Shown piece by piece: positions 1 to 7,028 of a DNA stretch of 11,045 nucleotides (its first letter is position 1; each line of letters starts with the position of its first letter). The notes beneath the pieces are model-generated. The model worked only from the letters and a program-made list of their open reading frames with translations, was not told where the DNA came from and ran no database searches. A program made the translations under genes and the position numbers. Origin of the DNA: Euzebyaceae bacterium (GTDB lineage Bacteria; Actinomycetota; Nitriliruptoria; Euzebyales; Egibacteraceae). The stretch is taken from positions 1 to 11,045 of the forward strand of contig JACCXR010000361.1 of NCBI GenBank assembly GCA_013696915.1, written 5' to 3'.

Positions 1-102
1 GCGCCCCGCGCCGCCGGCAGCGCCTCGTCGCCGACGACCGCCTCCACCCCCGCGCCCCGCGCCGCCGGCAGCGCCTCGTCGGCGACGACCGCCTCCTCCG
101 GC
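1..102 (-). repeat. 51-bp tandem repeat in the RecB helicase-nuclease linker
   Basis: Positions 1-51 and 52-102 are direct tandem copies with 47 of 51 bases equal; the first 30 bases are identical and 44 of the first 45 match. In RecB the unit is 17 residues, EAVV(A/G)DEALPAARGAGV, starting at residues 842 and 859. Because 51 is a multiple of three, copy number can change without a frameshift. The array reaches the left edge, so further copies may exist outside. It lies just after the last helicase-associated motif, where RecB proteins have a flexible tether to the nuclease domain. Confidence 0.9.
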
Positions 103-2618
103 TCGCTCGCGACGCGTTCCTCGTGGACTCCCGCGGTGATGCGGCTGTAGGACGTGCGCCGCCAGTGGGGGTCGAGCGCGCGGTCGAACCGGCCCGCCGA
201 GAGGTCGGCGGCCACCGCTGGCCCTCCTCCCCAGACGGCTCCGCCACCGCCGTCGGTGCGCTCGACGCTGATCGCGCCGGGGACCTCGCCGGCGAGCTGC
301 CCGAACACCGCGAGCGCCTCGTCGTCGTCCGGGGGAGCGCCGCCCTCCACGGGGACCGTGCCGTCGGGATCACGGCAGAACAGCAGCCGTGACAGGGGGG
401 AGTTGCGGGCGTCCCACGAGGCGGCCCACCAGACGACCGCCTGGTGCTGCGCCCGGGTGAGTGCGACGTAGGCCAGGCGCAGATCTTCGCCGCGCTGTTC
501 CGCAACATGCTGAGCCCAGTGGTCGCCGAAATCATCGCCTTCGCCGCCGACGTCGATCGTGCGGCGGTCGCCCGCGGCGGCATCGTGGTAGACGGGCGGC
601 TCGTCCTCCGGGATCCATCCGGGGTCCCAGAGGTACGGGCAGTACACGACGGGGAACTCCAGGCCCTTGCTCCGGTGGATGGTGAGGACCTGCACGGCCT
701 CGGCGTCCGACTCCAGGCGCCGGCTGCGCTCCTCGGCGTCGGTGTCCTGCGCCGCCTCGGCGATCCGCTGCCGCAGCCAGGCGGTGAGCGCGGTGGCCCC
801 GAGCTGCTCGGCCTGGGCTGCGCCGTGCAGGAGCTGCCCGACGTGCCGGAGGTCGGTGAGCTCCCGCTCGCCGCCGTCTCGGGCGAGGACGCGGCCGGGC
901 AGGCCCTCGGACACGGTGATCGTCTCCAGCAGCGCGGCGACGCCCCGCCGGCGCAGCACGCCGGCCCAGCGGTGCAGCCGCGCGTGGACGTCCTCGAGCG
1001 CGCGGTCGTCGGCGGTGGCGAGCCGCTCGGCCGTCCAGCCGATGAACACCGTCAGCGCCGCCGACCGCGCCCGGAGGGGGGCCGCGGGCCGCTCGAGGGC
1101 CTCGAACAGCCGCAGCCACTCGCGGGCCGTGCCGGTGGCGAACACGCTGCCGGCACCGTTGATGACGGCCGGGACGCCGACCCGGGCCAGGGAGTCGCGG
1201 ACTCCGGCGGCGTCACGGTGGCGGCGCACGAGGACCGCGACATGGCCCGGCCGGACCGGTATCCGACCCTGCTCGATCCCCTCGGCGGACCGGGCGAGGA
1301 TCTCCGCCCCGGAGGACAGGAGCCGGACGATGTCGGCGGCGACGTCGGCGGCGACGTGCTCGCGACCGGAGTCGGCCTTGACCCAGCCGTACGGGGTGAG
1401 GCGGACGTGGCCGTCCCCGCGGTGGACCACGCGGATGCGCAGCGGCGCCCCGTCGGGGGCGCCGGCCAGCCGTGAACGCTGATTTTGCGCTGCGGCGTGC
1501 ACCGCCCGGTAGGCAATGCCCCGGTGACCGAGTTTCGCGCCGCCGAACAGCGCCCCGTACGCGTCGACGAGTCCCTGGTCGCTGCGCCAGTTGACCGCGA
1601 GCGTCGCGCGGGTGCCGGCCAGCCGGGCGGCGTCGAGGTAGGCGTACACGTCGGCGCCGCGGAAGGCGTAGATCGCCTGCTTCGGGTCGCCGATGAGCAC
1701 CAGCGTCGCGTCGCCTCCGCCGAAGCCGCGCCGCATGATCTCCCACTGGACGGGGTCGGTGTCCTGGAACTCGTCGACCAACGCGACCCGGTAGCGCTCG
1801 CGGAGCCGGCGGCAGGCCGCGGGTCCGCGGAGGGGATCGGCGAGGGTCCCCGCGAGCCGGGTGAGCAGGTCCTCGTAGGTCAGGACGGCGGCCCGCCGCT
1901 TGCGCTGTTCGACCTCGGCCCGGACCGCGCAGGCGAAGCGCAGACGCATGGCGGCATCCGAGTCCGACGGCGCGGCCTGCGGTTGCAGCGCCGCCCCCGG
2001 GTTGCCGACGACCGTGCGCCCGATCCGCAGCGCCTCGGACAGGTTGAACGGCGGCGGCTCCGCGCGCGCGTGAAACCCGCGGACGTAGAGATCGGCGACG
2101 ACCTCGTCGACGAGATCGGCGGGGTCCTCCAGGAACGTGGCGTCGCGCTCGACGTCCCCGGCGACGCCGAGGCCACTGAGGATGTGCTGGCAGAACCCGT
2201 GCGTCGTGGCGATGGTCGCTGCGTCGAAGTCCGCGAGCGCGCCTGCCAGGCGGCGGCGGCGCTCCTCGATCTCGCCGGGCGCACCCGTGGCCAGCAGGCG
2301 CAGGACCGTATCGTCGGGCGGGGGCTCGACGCCGGCCGCGGCGCGGGCGAGGCCCTGCTCGGCCGCGACCAGCCGTTCCCGGACCCGCTCGCGCAGCTCC
2401 CCGGTGGCCATGCGGGTGAAGGTGACGAGCAGCAGGCGCTCGAGCGGCCAGCCGTCGGCCACGTAGCGGGCCGCCAGCGCGGCGATCGTGAACGTCTTGC
2501 CGGTGCCGGCGCTCGCCTCGAGCACGGTCACGCCGGAAGGGAGCGGACCGCAGACGTCGAACGGCTCGATCTCACCGCCGTTCTGCGCCCGCCCCTGTCC
2601 GCGAACCGGGCCGGTCAC
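1..2618 (-). CDS. recB: RecB, exodeoxyribonuclease V beta subunit (3' end cut by window)
   Basis: RecB is the 3'-5' SF1 helicase and nuclease subunit of RecBCD, which unwinds and resects double-strand breaks for RecA. I translated the minus strand by hand and the frame is open from 2618 to the left edge (872 codons). SF1 motifs appear in order: Walker A ASAGTGKT (residues 35-42), ATIATTHGFC (the RecB THGFC signature), Walker B DEFQD (282-286), GDPKQAIYAFRGAD (310-323), NWRSD (343-347), TIHRSKGLEFP (646-656) and YVALTRAQH (717-725). WRRTSYS (819-825) ends the helicase part. A repeat-bearing linker follows, and the C-terminal PD-(D/E)XK nuclease, usual in RecB of about 1100-1200 residues, lies outside the window. 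The GTG start at 2618 overlaps the recC stop as GTGA and has an AGGAGGT 9 bases upstream, so it should be translationally coupled to recC. There is no Met near the N-terminus. Identity is very secure; presence of the nuclease domain is inferred. Confidence 0.96.
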   Translation of the reverse strand, partial: MTGPVRGQGRAQNGGEIEPFDVCGPLPSGVTVLEASAGTGKTFTIAALAARYVADGWPLERLLLVTFTRMATGELRERVRERLVAAEQGLARAAAGVEPPPDDTVLRLLATGAPGEIEERRRRLAGALADFDAATIATTHGFCQHILSGLGVAGDVERDATFLEDPADLVDEVVADLYVRGFHARAEPPPFNLSEALRIGRTVVGNPGAALQPQAAPSDSDAAMRLRFACAVRAEVEQRKRRAAVLTYEDLLTRLAGTLADPLRGPAACRRLRERYRVALVDEFQDTDPVQWEIMRRGFGGGDATLVLIGDPKQAIYAFRGADVYAYLDAARLAGTRATLAVNWRSDQGLVDAYGALFGGAKLGHRGIAYRAVHAAAQNQRSRLAGAPDGAPLRIRVVHRGDGHVRLTPYGWVKADSGREHVAADVAADIVRLLSSGAEILARSAEGIEQGRIPVRPGHVAVLVRRHRDAAGVRDSLARVGVPAVINGAGSVFATGTAREWLRLFEALERPAAPLRARSAALTVFIGWTAERLATADDRALEDVHARLHRWAGVLRRRGVAALLETITVSEGLPGRVLARDGGERELTDLRHVGQLLHGAAQAEQLGATALTAWLRQRIAEAAQDTDAEERSRRLESDAEAVQVLTIHRSKGLEFPVVYCPYLWDPGWIPEDEPPVYHDAAAGDRRTIDVGGEGDDFGDHWAQHVAEQRGEDLRLAYVALTRAQHQAVVWWAASWDARNSPLSRLLFCRDPDGTVPVEGGAPPDDDEALAVFGQLAGEVPGAISVERTDGGGGAVWGGGPAVAADLSAGRFDRALDPHWRRTSYSRITAGVHEERVASEPEEAVVADEALPAARGAGVEAVVGDEALPAARG

Positions 2619-5600
2619 CGGTTGCTCACCTCCTCGCACGACCGCAGCCCGTCCCACAGCCGGCGGGCGTAGCGGCCGAAGCGGGTCGGCTCGTCGGCCG
2701 CCCAGCCAGGGCCGGCCTCGTCGGCGCAGGGTGGGACCTGGAGCAGTTCTGCGAGCGTGCGGACGCCGCCGAGGACGAGCTGGTGGTCGAGTTCCCGGTC
2801 CTCGCGGTCGTAGCGTCCCGACTCCCAAGCATCCCTCGCCCGGTCCTGCGCATCGTCGGCGTCGTTCCCGGCGGCCCGCGCGCCGGCGTAGGCGGCCGAG
2901 GTCTTGCAGTACAGCGGCAGGGGTTCGCGCAGGCCGCGGTCGTGGAGATCGACGAGCACGCCGAGGTGCTCCAGGGCCCATCGCCGTCGGGCTTCCGGGT
3001 CCCCGGCCGGCGGGGTGATGCGCGCCACGCCGACGGTCCACCGCCGGCCGGGGCCGGGGTAGCGTCCCACGGTCGCGGCCGCGAAGGGCCGGTCCGGGTG
3101 GGTCGCGGTGATGGCCAGGAGCCGCACCCACGCCACCAGGCGGTGCTTCGCCGCCAGCTTCGAGTAGGTCACGCTCAGCGCGACGTCGCCGACGACCCCC
3201 GGTACCGTGCCGACGAGCGCTCGTCCGCCGGCGAGCAGCAGGTTCACCTCCACAGAGCCGGGCTCGCCGCCGCCCTCCAGCGATCCGAGCTCGCCGCCAC
3301 CCCCAAGCGGTCCGAACTCGCCGCCGCCCGCATCCGGGCCGGGCTCGTTGCTGCCATCCACCGAGCCGGACTTGCCGCCACTCGCGATCTGCGCTCGCGC
3401 CTGTTCGACGAGCGCGTCCACGACCGGCCCGACGCGTTCGAGGATCGACCACCCAAGCCGGCCGGGCGGCAGGGTGCCGCGCGCGAACTCCGCGGTCGCG
3501 CAGGCAGCGGCGTCCGCGCCGGCGAGGCGCGCATCGAGCAGGCGCTGTCCCACCGCCCACGTCTGGAGCGCGTCGAGCTCCACGGGCAGCGCGTCGGAGG
3601 CGTCCTCGTCGCCGTCCCTCACGGCGATGCCGAGCCGCTGCCGCAGGAACGCCTTGACCGGGTGCAGGACGAACCGGACGAGGTCGTCGAGCTCGACGAG
3701 CTCCCCAGGGGTCCGCGGCAGGGGACCGTCGAGGAACGCCGGCCGGCCGGTGCGCGGGCTGGTGAGCGCCCGGGCACCGTCGAGGGCGACGGCGTCGTAG
3801 CTCCACGCCCGCTCGCGCACGAGCGCACCGGCGGCGAAGTTGCGCGGGTCGAACGGCTGCAGGGGGTGCTCGACCACGACGCGCCGGCGGGCCGGCGCGA
3901 GATTGCCGTCGGCTGCGGCCTCGTCTGTGCGCACTGTCCGGTCCACGACGTCGAGCAGCTCGCCGACGGGCACGGCCGGCGGGCGGGCGGCGTTCGTGCG
4001 CTCGTCCCGCCCGCTGTAGGTGATCACGAGGTGGTCGGTGGCGGCGAGCAGCGCGTCGAGGAGGAGCTGGCGGTCCTCGCTGCGGGGGTCGTGGTCGCCG
4101 ACCCGCGGGTCGCGGGCGACGAGGTCGTCGCCGTCGGGCGCGGTCCCGCGGGGGAACACGCCGTCGTCGAGGCCGAGGAGGCACACGACCCGATGGGGCA
4201 CCGACCGCATCGGGACGAGCGTGCAGATCGTGAGGTGGCCGGTGCGGAAGTTCGCCCGGGTCGGCCGTCCCCGCAGGCGGTCGGCGAGCAGGGCGCGGAT
4301 CTCGGCGAGGGCGAGGACGGCCGTGGCGCCGGCCGCCTCGGCGACGACGTCGTCGAGGATCCGTTGCAGCTGCCCGCGCTGCCACCCGTCCCGGCCAGCG
4401 GTGGCGGTCAGGTCGTCGGCCGCGGCACCGATCGCCTCCGCCCATGCGCCGACCGGGCGGGCGCCGCCGAACGCGGCGACGGCGGTGCCCAGGCGGTCGA
4501 CGAGCTCGACGAAGCGGCCGGCGAGGTCGATGTCGCCGCTGTCGATGTCGTCGAGCGGCAGCACCCCGCCGACGAGGGGCTGGGTGTCCTCGGCCAGCGC
4601 GACGCCGAGGAGCACCCGATCGAGGCCGGCCCGCCAGGTGTTGGCGTCGAGCCGGTCGAGCGAGTACGGGGCGCGGTGGGCGGCGTCGAGCCCCCAGCGG
4701 ATCCCGCTCACCGCCACCCACTTCTCGACCCGGCCGAGGTCGTCGTCGTCCAGCCGGAACCGCCGGCGCACGGGTTCGCGGCCGGCGAGGTCGAGCACCT
4801 GCGCGGTCGTGACCCGCGCGGACGCGAGGGCGAGCAGTTCGGACACGACGCCGAGCACGGGGTTGGTCTGTCGCAGCGAGCGGTCCGCGAGCCGCACCCG
4901 TAGGTCGGGCGGGCGGCCCTCCACGGCGGGCCGGTCACCGCTGTCCCCGGTCGGGTCGCCAGCACCGAAGGTGGCTGAGACGAGCGGGGCGAACGCCTCG
5001 ATGTCGGGACACATGACGATGACGTCGCGGGGCTCCAGGGTCGGGTCCTCGGCGAGCAGGTGGAGGATCGCGTCGCGGAGGACCTCCACCTGCCGCCCGC
5101 GGCCGTGGCAGGCGTGCACCTGGACGCTGTGGTCGCCGGGCGCCAGCGGCGCCCGGGAATCGACCGCCCCCGGCAGCGGCACGCCGGGCGGCGCGCGGTC
5201 CGCGCGAACGTCGGCCTGGATCCGCTCCAGGAGCGTCCTCGCCTCCTCCTCGACGGCGCGGTGGTGGTCGCAGACCTCACCGGCGCGGGTCAGCACGAGC
5301 TGCATCTCGCGGGCGTCCCGTCCCCAGGTGGCGAGCAGCGGGTTGCGCGGGCGGTCGTCGGTGCGGTCGTCACGGCGGCGCCCCATGGCGCTCCGGTCGC
5401 GAACGGTGCCCGCCACGCGCGCCCAGAGCACCGGGGAGGGGTGGAGCAGGAACAGGTGCACGTCCCGGGCCGTCGCCAGCGCCGCGAGGACGTCGAGGTA
5501 GCTGGCCGGCAGCCGGGTCAGCCCGAACAGCGACAGGCGCGCCGGGTAGTCGAGGATCGCCGGCGCGTCGCGCAGCGCCCGGCAGGCACCGTCGAGGCGC

Positions 5601-6199
5601 TCCGCGGGACTGGGACCGCCGATGCGCCGGCGCAGGGCCCGCCAGAGCTGCGCCTGCCAGACGAGCTCGGCGGGCAGCGGCTCCCCCTGACCGTCCGTGT
5701 CGCCCCCGGTCGCCCAGGCGCGCACCATGGCGGGCCGGTGCACGCCGTACCGGTCGTAGAGATCCGCCAGGTGCCGCACGACGCCGAACCGGCGGGCCCG
5801 ACGGTCGGCTTCGGGGTCGGGCCCGCTGCCGCCGAGGTGTGCGGCGAGCACGGCGAGCCAGCCGTCGGCGAGGTGCTCCTCGACCGCGGCGAGCAGCGGC
5901 CACACCGACCGCTCGGGCAGCCACGGGTCGGTCTCGCGGTCGACGCCCGCGGCGACGGCGACCGCGCCGCCGACCAACCGGCCGGGGAAGGGGAACTCCA
6001 CGTTCGCGCAGACGCCGTCCGCGCGCCCGACGCTGGCCCCGAGCGAGGTGGACAGCCGCTGGACGAGCCACCGCTCGACGCCGCGCGTCGGCACGGCGAC
6101 GACCTCGGGCGCCAACGGATCGTCGAGCGGCTCGGCGACGACCTCGCCGAGGGCGGCCACCAGCCGGTCGGCCCGTTCCGCTCGATGGACGTGCAGCAC
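2615..6199 (-). CDS. recC: RecC, exodeoxyribonuclease V gamma subunit
   Basis: RecC is the non-catalytic scaffold of RecBCD. It holds RecB and RecD, splits the strands and, in E. coli, recognises Chi. The 1194-residue product is slightly longer than E. coli RecC (1122). Family features: ERWL (42-45) and CANVEFPFP (64-72) in the first helicase-like domain; VQVHACHGRGRQVEVL near 355-370 followed by PRDVIVMCPDIEAF; GIRWGLDAAH and NTWRAGLDRVLLG in the middle; CLLGLDDGVFPRG near 672-684, then DPRVGDHDPRSEDRQLLLDA and ITYSGRDERTNAARPP. The Walker A lysine is absent, as expected for RecC. The C-terminal inactive nuclease-like domain carries a Gly/Glu-rich 9-residue repeat insertion (about 939-981). 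The GTG start at 6199 is chosen for its GGAGGGGG 9 bases upstream and for the N-terminus LHVHRAERADRLVAAL, which matches the family start. The gene ends in TGA overlapping the recB start. Confidence 0.96.
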   Translation of the reverse strand: MLHVHRAERADRLVAALGEVVAEPLDDPLAPEVVAVPTRGVERWLVQRLSTSLGASVGRADGVCANVEFPFPGRLVGGAVAVAAGVDRETDPWLPERSVWPLLAAVEEHLADGWLAVLAAHLGGSGPDPEADRRARRFGVVRHLADLYDRYGVHRPAMVRAWATGGDTDGQGEPLPAELVWQAQLWRALRRRIGGPSPAERLDGACRALRDAPAILDYPARLSLFGLTRLPASYLDVLAALATARDVHLFLLHPSPVLWARVAGTVRDRSAMGRRRDDRTDDRPRNPLLATWGRDAREMQLVLTRAGEVCDHHRAVEEEARTLLERIQADVRADRAPPGVPLPGAVDSRAPLAPGDHSVQVHACHGRGRQVEVLRDAILHLLAEDPTLEPRDVIVMCPDIEAFAPLVSATFGAGDPTGDSGDRPAVEGRPPDLRVRLADRSLRQTNPVLGVVSELLALASARVTTAQVLDLAGREPVRRRFRLDDDDLGRVEKWVAVSGIRWGLDAAHRAPYSLDRLDANTWRAGLDRVLLGVALAEDTQPLVGGVLPLDDIDSGDIDLAGRFVELVDRLGTAVAAFGGARPVGAWAEAIGAAADDLTATAGRDGWQRGQLQRILDDVVAEAAGATAVLALAEIRALLADRLRGRPTRANFRTGHLTICTLVPMRSVPHRVVCLLGLDDGVFPRGTAPDGDDLVARDPRVGDHDPRSEDRQLLLDALLAATDHLVITYSGRDERTNAARPPAVPVGELLDVVDRTVRTDEAAADGNLAPARRRVVVEHPLQPFDPRNFAAGALVRERAWSYDAVALDGARALTSPRTGRPAFLDGPLPRTPGELVELDDLVRFVLHPVKAFLRQRLGIAVRDGDEDASDALPVELDALQTWAVGQRLLDARLAGADAAACATAEFARGTLPPGRLGWSILERVGPVVDALVEQARAQIASGGKSGSVDGSNEPGPDAGGGEFGPLGGGGELGSLEGGGEPGSVEVNLLLAGGRALVGTVPGVVGDVALSVTYSKLAAKHRLVAWVRLLAITATHPDRPFAAATVGRYPGPGRRWTVGVARITPPAGDPEARRRWALEHLGVLVDLHDRGLREPLPLYCKTSAAYAGARAAGNDADDAQDRARDAWESGRYDREDRELDHQLVLGGVRTLAELLQVPPCADEAGPGWAADEPTRFGRYARRLWDGLRSCEEVSNR
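2628..2634 (-). promoter_or_regulatory. Ribosome binding site of recB
   Basis: AGGAGGT on the minus strand, inside the last codons of recC (CEEVSNR) and 9 bases before the GTG at 2618. It decides the recB start: this GTG, rather than the in-frame GTG of residue 30 next to Walker A. It supports coupled translation of the two subunits. Confidence 0.8.
3258..3383 (-). repeat. Degenerate 27-bp tandem repeat inside recC
   Basis: Four full 27-base units begin at 3258, 3285, 3312 and 3339, with a partial fifth at 3366. On the plus strand each starts CCG(G/A)(G/A)CT(C/T)G followed by a CCGCC-like core. In RecC they encode 9-residue units such as AGGGEFGPL, GGGGELGSL and EGGGEPGSV, rich in Gly, Glu and Ser and with no hydrophobic core, so probably a disordered loop. 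The block sits between a helix ending ALVEQARAQIASGG and a strand VNLLLAGGRALVGTV of the C-terminal domain. It looks like an in-frame surface-loop expansion that leaves the fold intact on both sides. Confidence 0.88.
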
Positions 6200-6208
6200 G
6201 CTCGCGGT

Positions 6209-6216
6209 CCCCCTCC
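6209..6216 (-). promoter_or_regulatory. Ribosome binding site of recC
   Basis: GGAGGGGG on the minus strand, 9 bases before the GTG at 6199. It is the only purine-rich Shine-Dalgarno-like run close to the predicted start and supports that choice. Confidence 0.65.
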
Positions 6217-6243
6217 GGTCTGGGAGCGCCTCCCCCGGCCGTG

Positions 6244-6262
6244 GCCCGGCCCTGGCCCGGGC
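6244..6262 (-). other. GC hairpin in the recC leader
   Basis: Perfect 6-base arms GCCCGG (6244-6249) and CCGGGC (6257-6262) flank a 7-base loop, 45 bases upstream of the recC start codon. No T-run follows, so a classical intrinsic terminator is not supported. It could be a 5' leader structure or a by-product of high GC. No function is claimed. Confidence 0.35.
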
Positions 6263-6292
6263 GGCGACGCGCGGTGAGTAGCTCGGAGCACG

Positions 6293-6315
6293 AGTATGCA
6301 GCGGCGGTGTGACAG
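6293..6315 (-). promoter_or_regulatory. Candidate recCB promoter, weakly like the RecA-NDp damage promoter
   Basis: In the 168-base gap before recC the minus strand reads CTGTCACAC, 8 bases, CATACT. The known actinobacterial LexA-independent (PafBC-type) damage promoter is TTGTCRGTG, 8 bases, TANNNT. The TGTCA core, the 8-base spacing and the A and final T of the -10 agree; the GTG part and the first T of the -10 do not. Transcription would begin near 6286, giving a leader of about 87 bases. As an ordinary promoter the -35 is poor. This is a pattern match only; read-through from the upstream genes is equally possible. Confidence 0.3.
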
Positions 6316-6353
6316 GTCGGCCGCCGTGGCGCCTGGAAGGTGTGGACGCCGTG

Positions 6354-6366
6354 GGCCGGGCCGGCC
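6354..6366. other. GGCCGG/CCGGCC palindrome just after vapC
   Basis: A perfect 6-base inverted repeat around one central base (6360), one base downstream of the vapC stop codon. The loop is too short for a good hairpin and no T-run is present, so it is not called a terminator. It may be chance in such GC-rich DNA. Confidence 0.3.
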
Positions 6367-6367
6367 G

Positions 6368-6760
6368 TCAGACGACGTGGATGCTGATCTCGTCGCCGAT
6401 CCCGGCGAAATCTGCGGCGTCGCGGGTGTAGAGCGGGATGCGGTGCGCGTGCGCCGTCGCGGCGATGAGCAGGTCCATCGTGCGGCGGCGCGGCTGCCGC
6501 CCGGCGGAGACGACGACGTGGGCGAGCGCACCGTAGGAGCGAGCGACGGCGGCGTCGACCGGAAGGGGGTCGAAGCGCGCCTCGATCTCGGCGAGGCGGC
6601 GGATGCGGGCACGCCGGACGTCGTCGGCGCCGGCGAGGAGCACTCCGAAGTGCAGCTCGGCCAGCGTCGCGGCGGAGATCGCCGCCTCCTGCGGAAGCTC
6701 CGCCACGGCCCGCGCGATGATCACCGAGGTGTCGAGCAGGCCCCTCACCGGTCGCGCCAT
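6368..6760 (-). CDS. vapC: VapC-type PIN-domain toxin ribonuclease
   Basis: VapC toxins are Mg2+-dependent endoribonucleases that cut tRNA or rRNA when freed from their antitoxin. The 130-residue product is normal for the family and has the PIN acidic set: Asp10 in LLDTSVIIA, Glu35 in TLAELHFG, Asp96 in TMDLLIAATA and Asp114 in LYTRDAADF, with Asp117 nearby. All are intact, so it should be catalytically competent. The ATG at 6760 lies inside the antitoxin gene (16-base overlap) and gives MARPVRGLLDTS. A GTG at 6748 would give a 4-base GTGA overlap like the other junctions here and start just before LLDTS; neither has a clear Shine-Dalgarno. Placement directly after the antitoxin implies coupled, autoregulated expression. 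The RNA target cannot be told from sequence. Confidence 0.93.
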   Translation of the reverse strand: MARPVRGLLDTSVIIARAVAELPQEAAISAATLAELHFGVLLAGADDVRRARIRRLAEIEARFDPLPVDAAVARSYGALAHVVVSAGRQPRRRTMDLLIAATAHAHRIPLYTRDAADFAGIGDEISIHVV

Positions 6761-7002
6761 GGGTCGTAGCCGGCATCGGGAGCGAGGCCGGTCGCGATGA
6801 CGTCGTCGAGCAGGGACGGGTCGGTGGGCGTGTCCAGGATTGCGTGGACGTCGTCCGCCGCGACCCATTGTCGTGGGCGGTGCGGGCCGAGCTGCGCGAC
6901 CGGACGGCCGTCGACGGTGACCGTGTAGACCTCCCCCGCCTCGGCGGCGCGCAGGACCGCGCTGACGTTGTTGCGCAGTTCGCGCTGGGGGATCTCCGGC
7001 AC
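6745..7002 (-). CDS. vapB: Phd/YefM-family antitoxin of the VapC pair
   Basis: This 85-residue protein begins MPEIPQRELRNNVSAVLRAA and continues VYTVTVDGRPVAQLGP, the typical Phd/YefM fold (about residues 4-40), which dimerises and binds operator DNA. The tail after about residue 45 is acidic with a final DPWRDR and would wrap and inhibit the PIN toxin encoded immediately downstream. The GTG start at 7002 is taken because it gives the full PxIPQREL N-terminus and because nothing further upstream fits before the addA stop, 22 bases away. No Shine-Dalgarno is properly spaced, so leaderless translation is plausible. Conditional cooperativity and autorepression are known for this family but not shown here. 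Family assignment is secure; the symbol follows VapBC usage. Confidence 0.92.
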   Translation of the reverse strand: MPEIPQRELRNNVSAVLRAAEAGEVYTVTVDGRPVAQLGPHRPRQWVAADDVHAILDTPTDPSLLDDVIATGLAPDAGYDPWRDR

Positions 7003-7009
7003 GACCCCG

Positions 7010-7028
7010 AGCGTAGCAGATTGTCTAC
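7010..7028 (-). promoter_or_regulatory. Candidate leaderless vapBC promoter and operator
   Basis: On the minus strand TACGCT (7015-7010, fitting TANNNT) lies 7 bases before the GTG at 7002, the spacing expected if transcription starts at the start codon. No convincing -35 is seen at the usual distance. A short inverted repeat, GTAG...CTAC with 8 bases between (7013-7028), overlaps the -10 and the addA stop codon and could be a binding site for the Phd-type antitoxin. Arms of 4 bases are weak evidence. Confidence 0.35.

Noticed and set aside
444..2672. Two plus-strand open frames (444-1475 and 1485-2672) opposite recB
   Set aside because: They mirror RecB, whose motifs from Walker A to motif VI run without interruption on the minus strand. 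These frames carry no family signal.
2783..4903. Plus-strand open frame of 706 residues opposite recC
   Set aside because: Low-complexity mirror frame with no known motif; recC on the other strand is unmistakable.
6244..6366. Intrinsic terminator after vapC
   Set aside because: Two GC palindromes exist here but neither is followed by a T-run on the transcribed strand, so termination is not supported.
6761..6868. N-terminal extension of VapC to 6868
   Set aside because: The added residues are Arg/Pro-rich, lie inside the antitoxin gene and precede the usual PIN start LLDTS.
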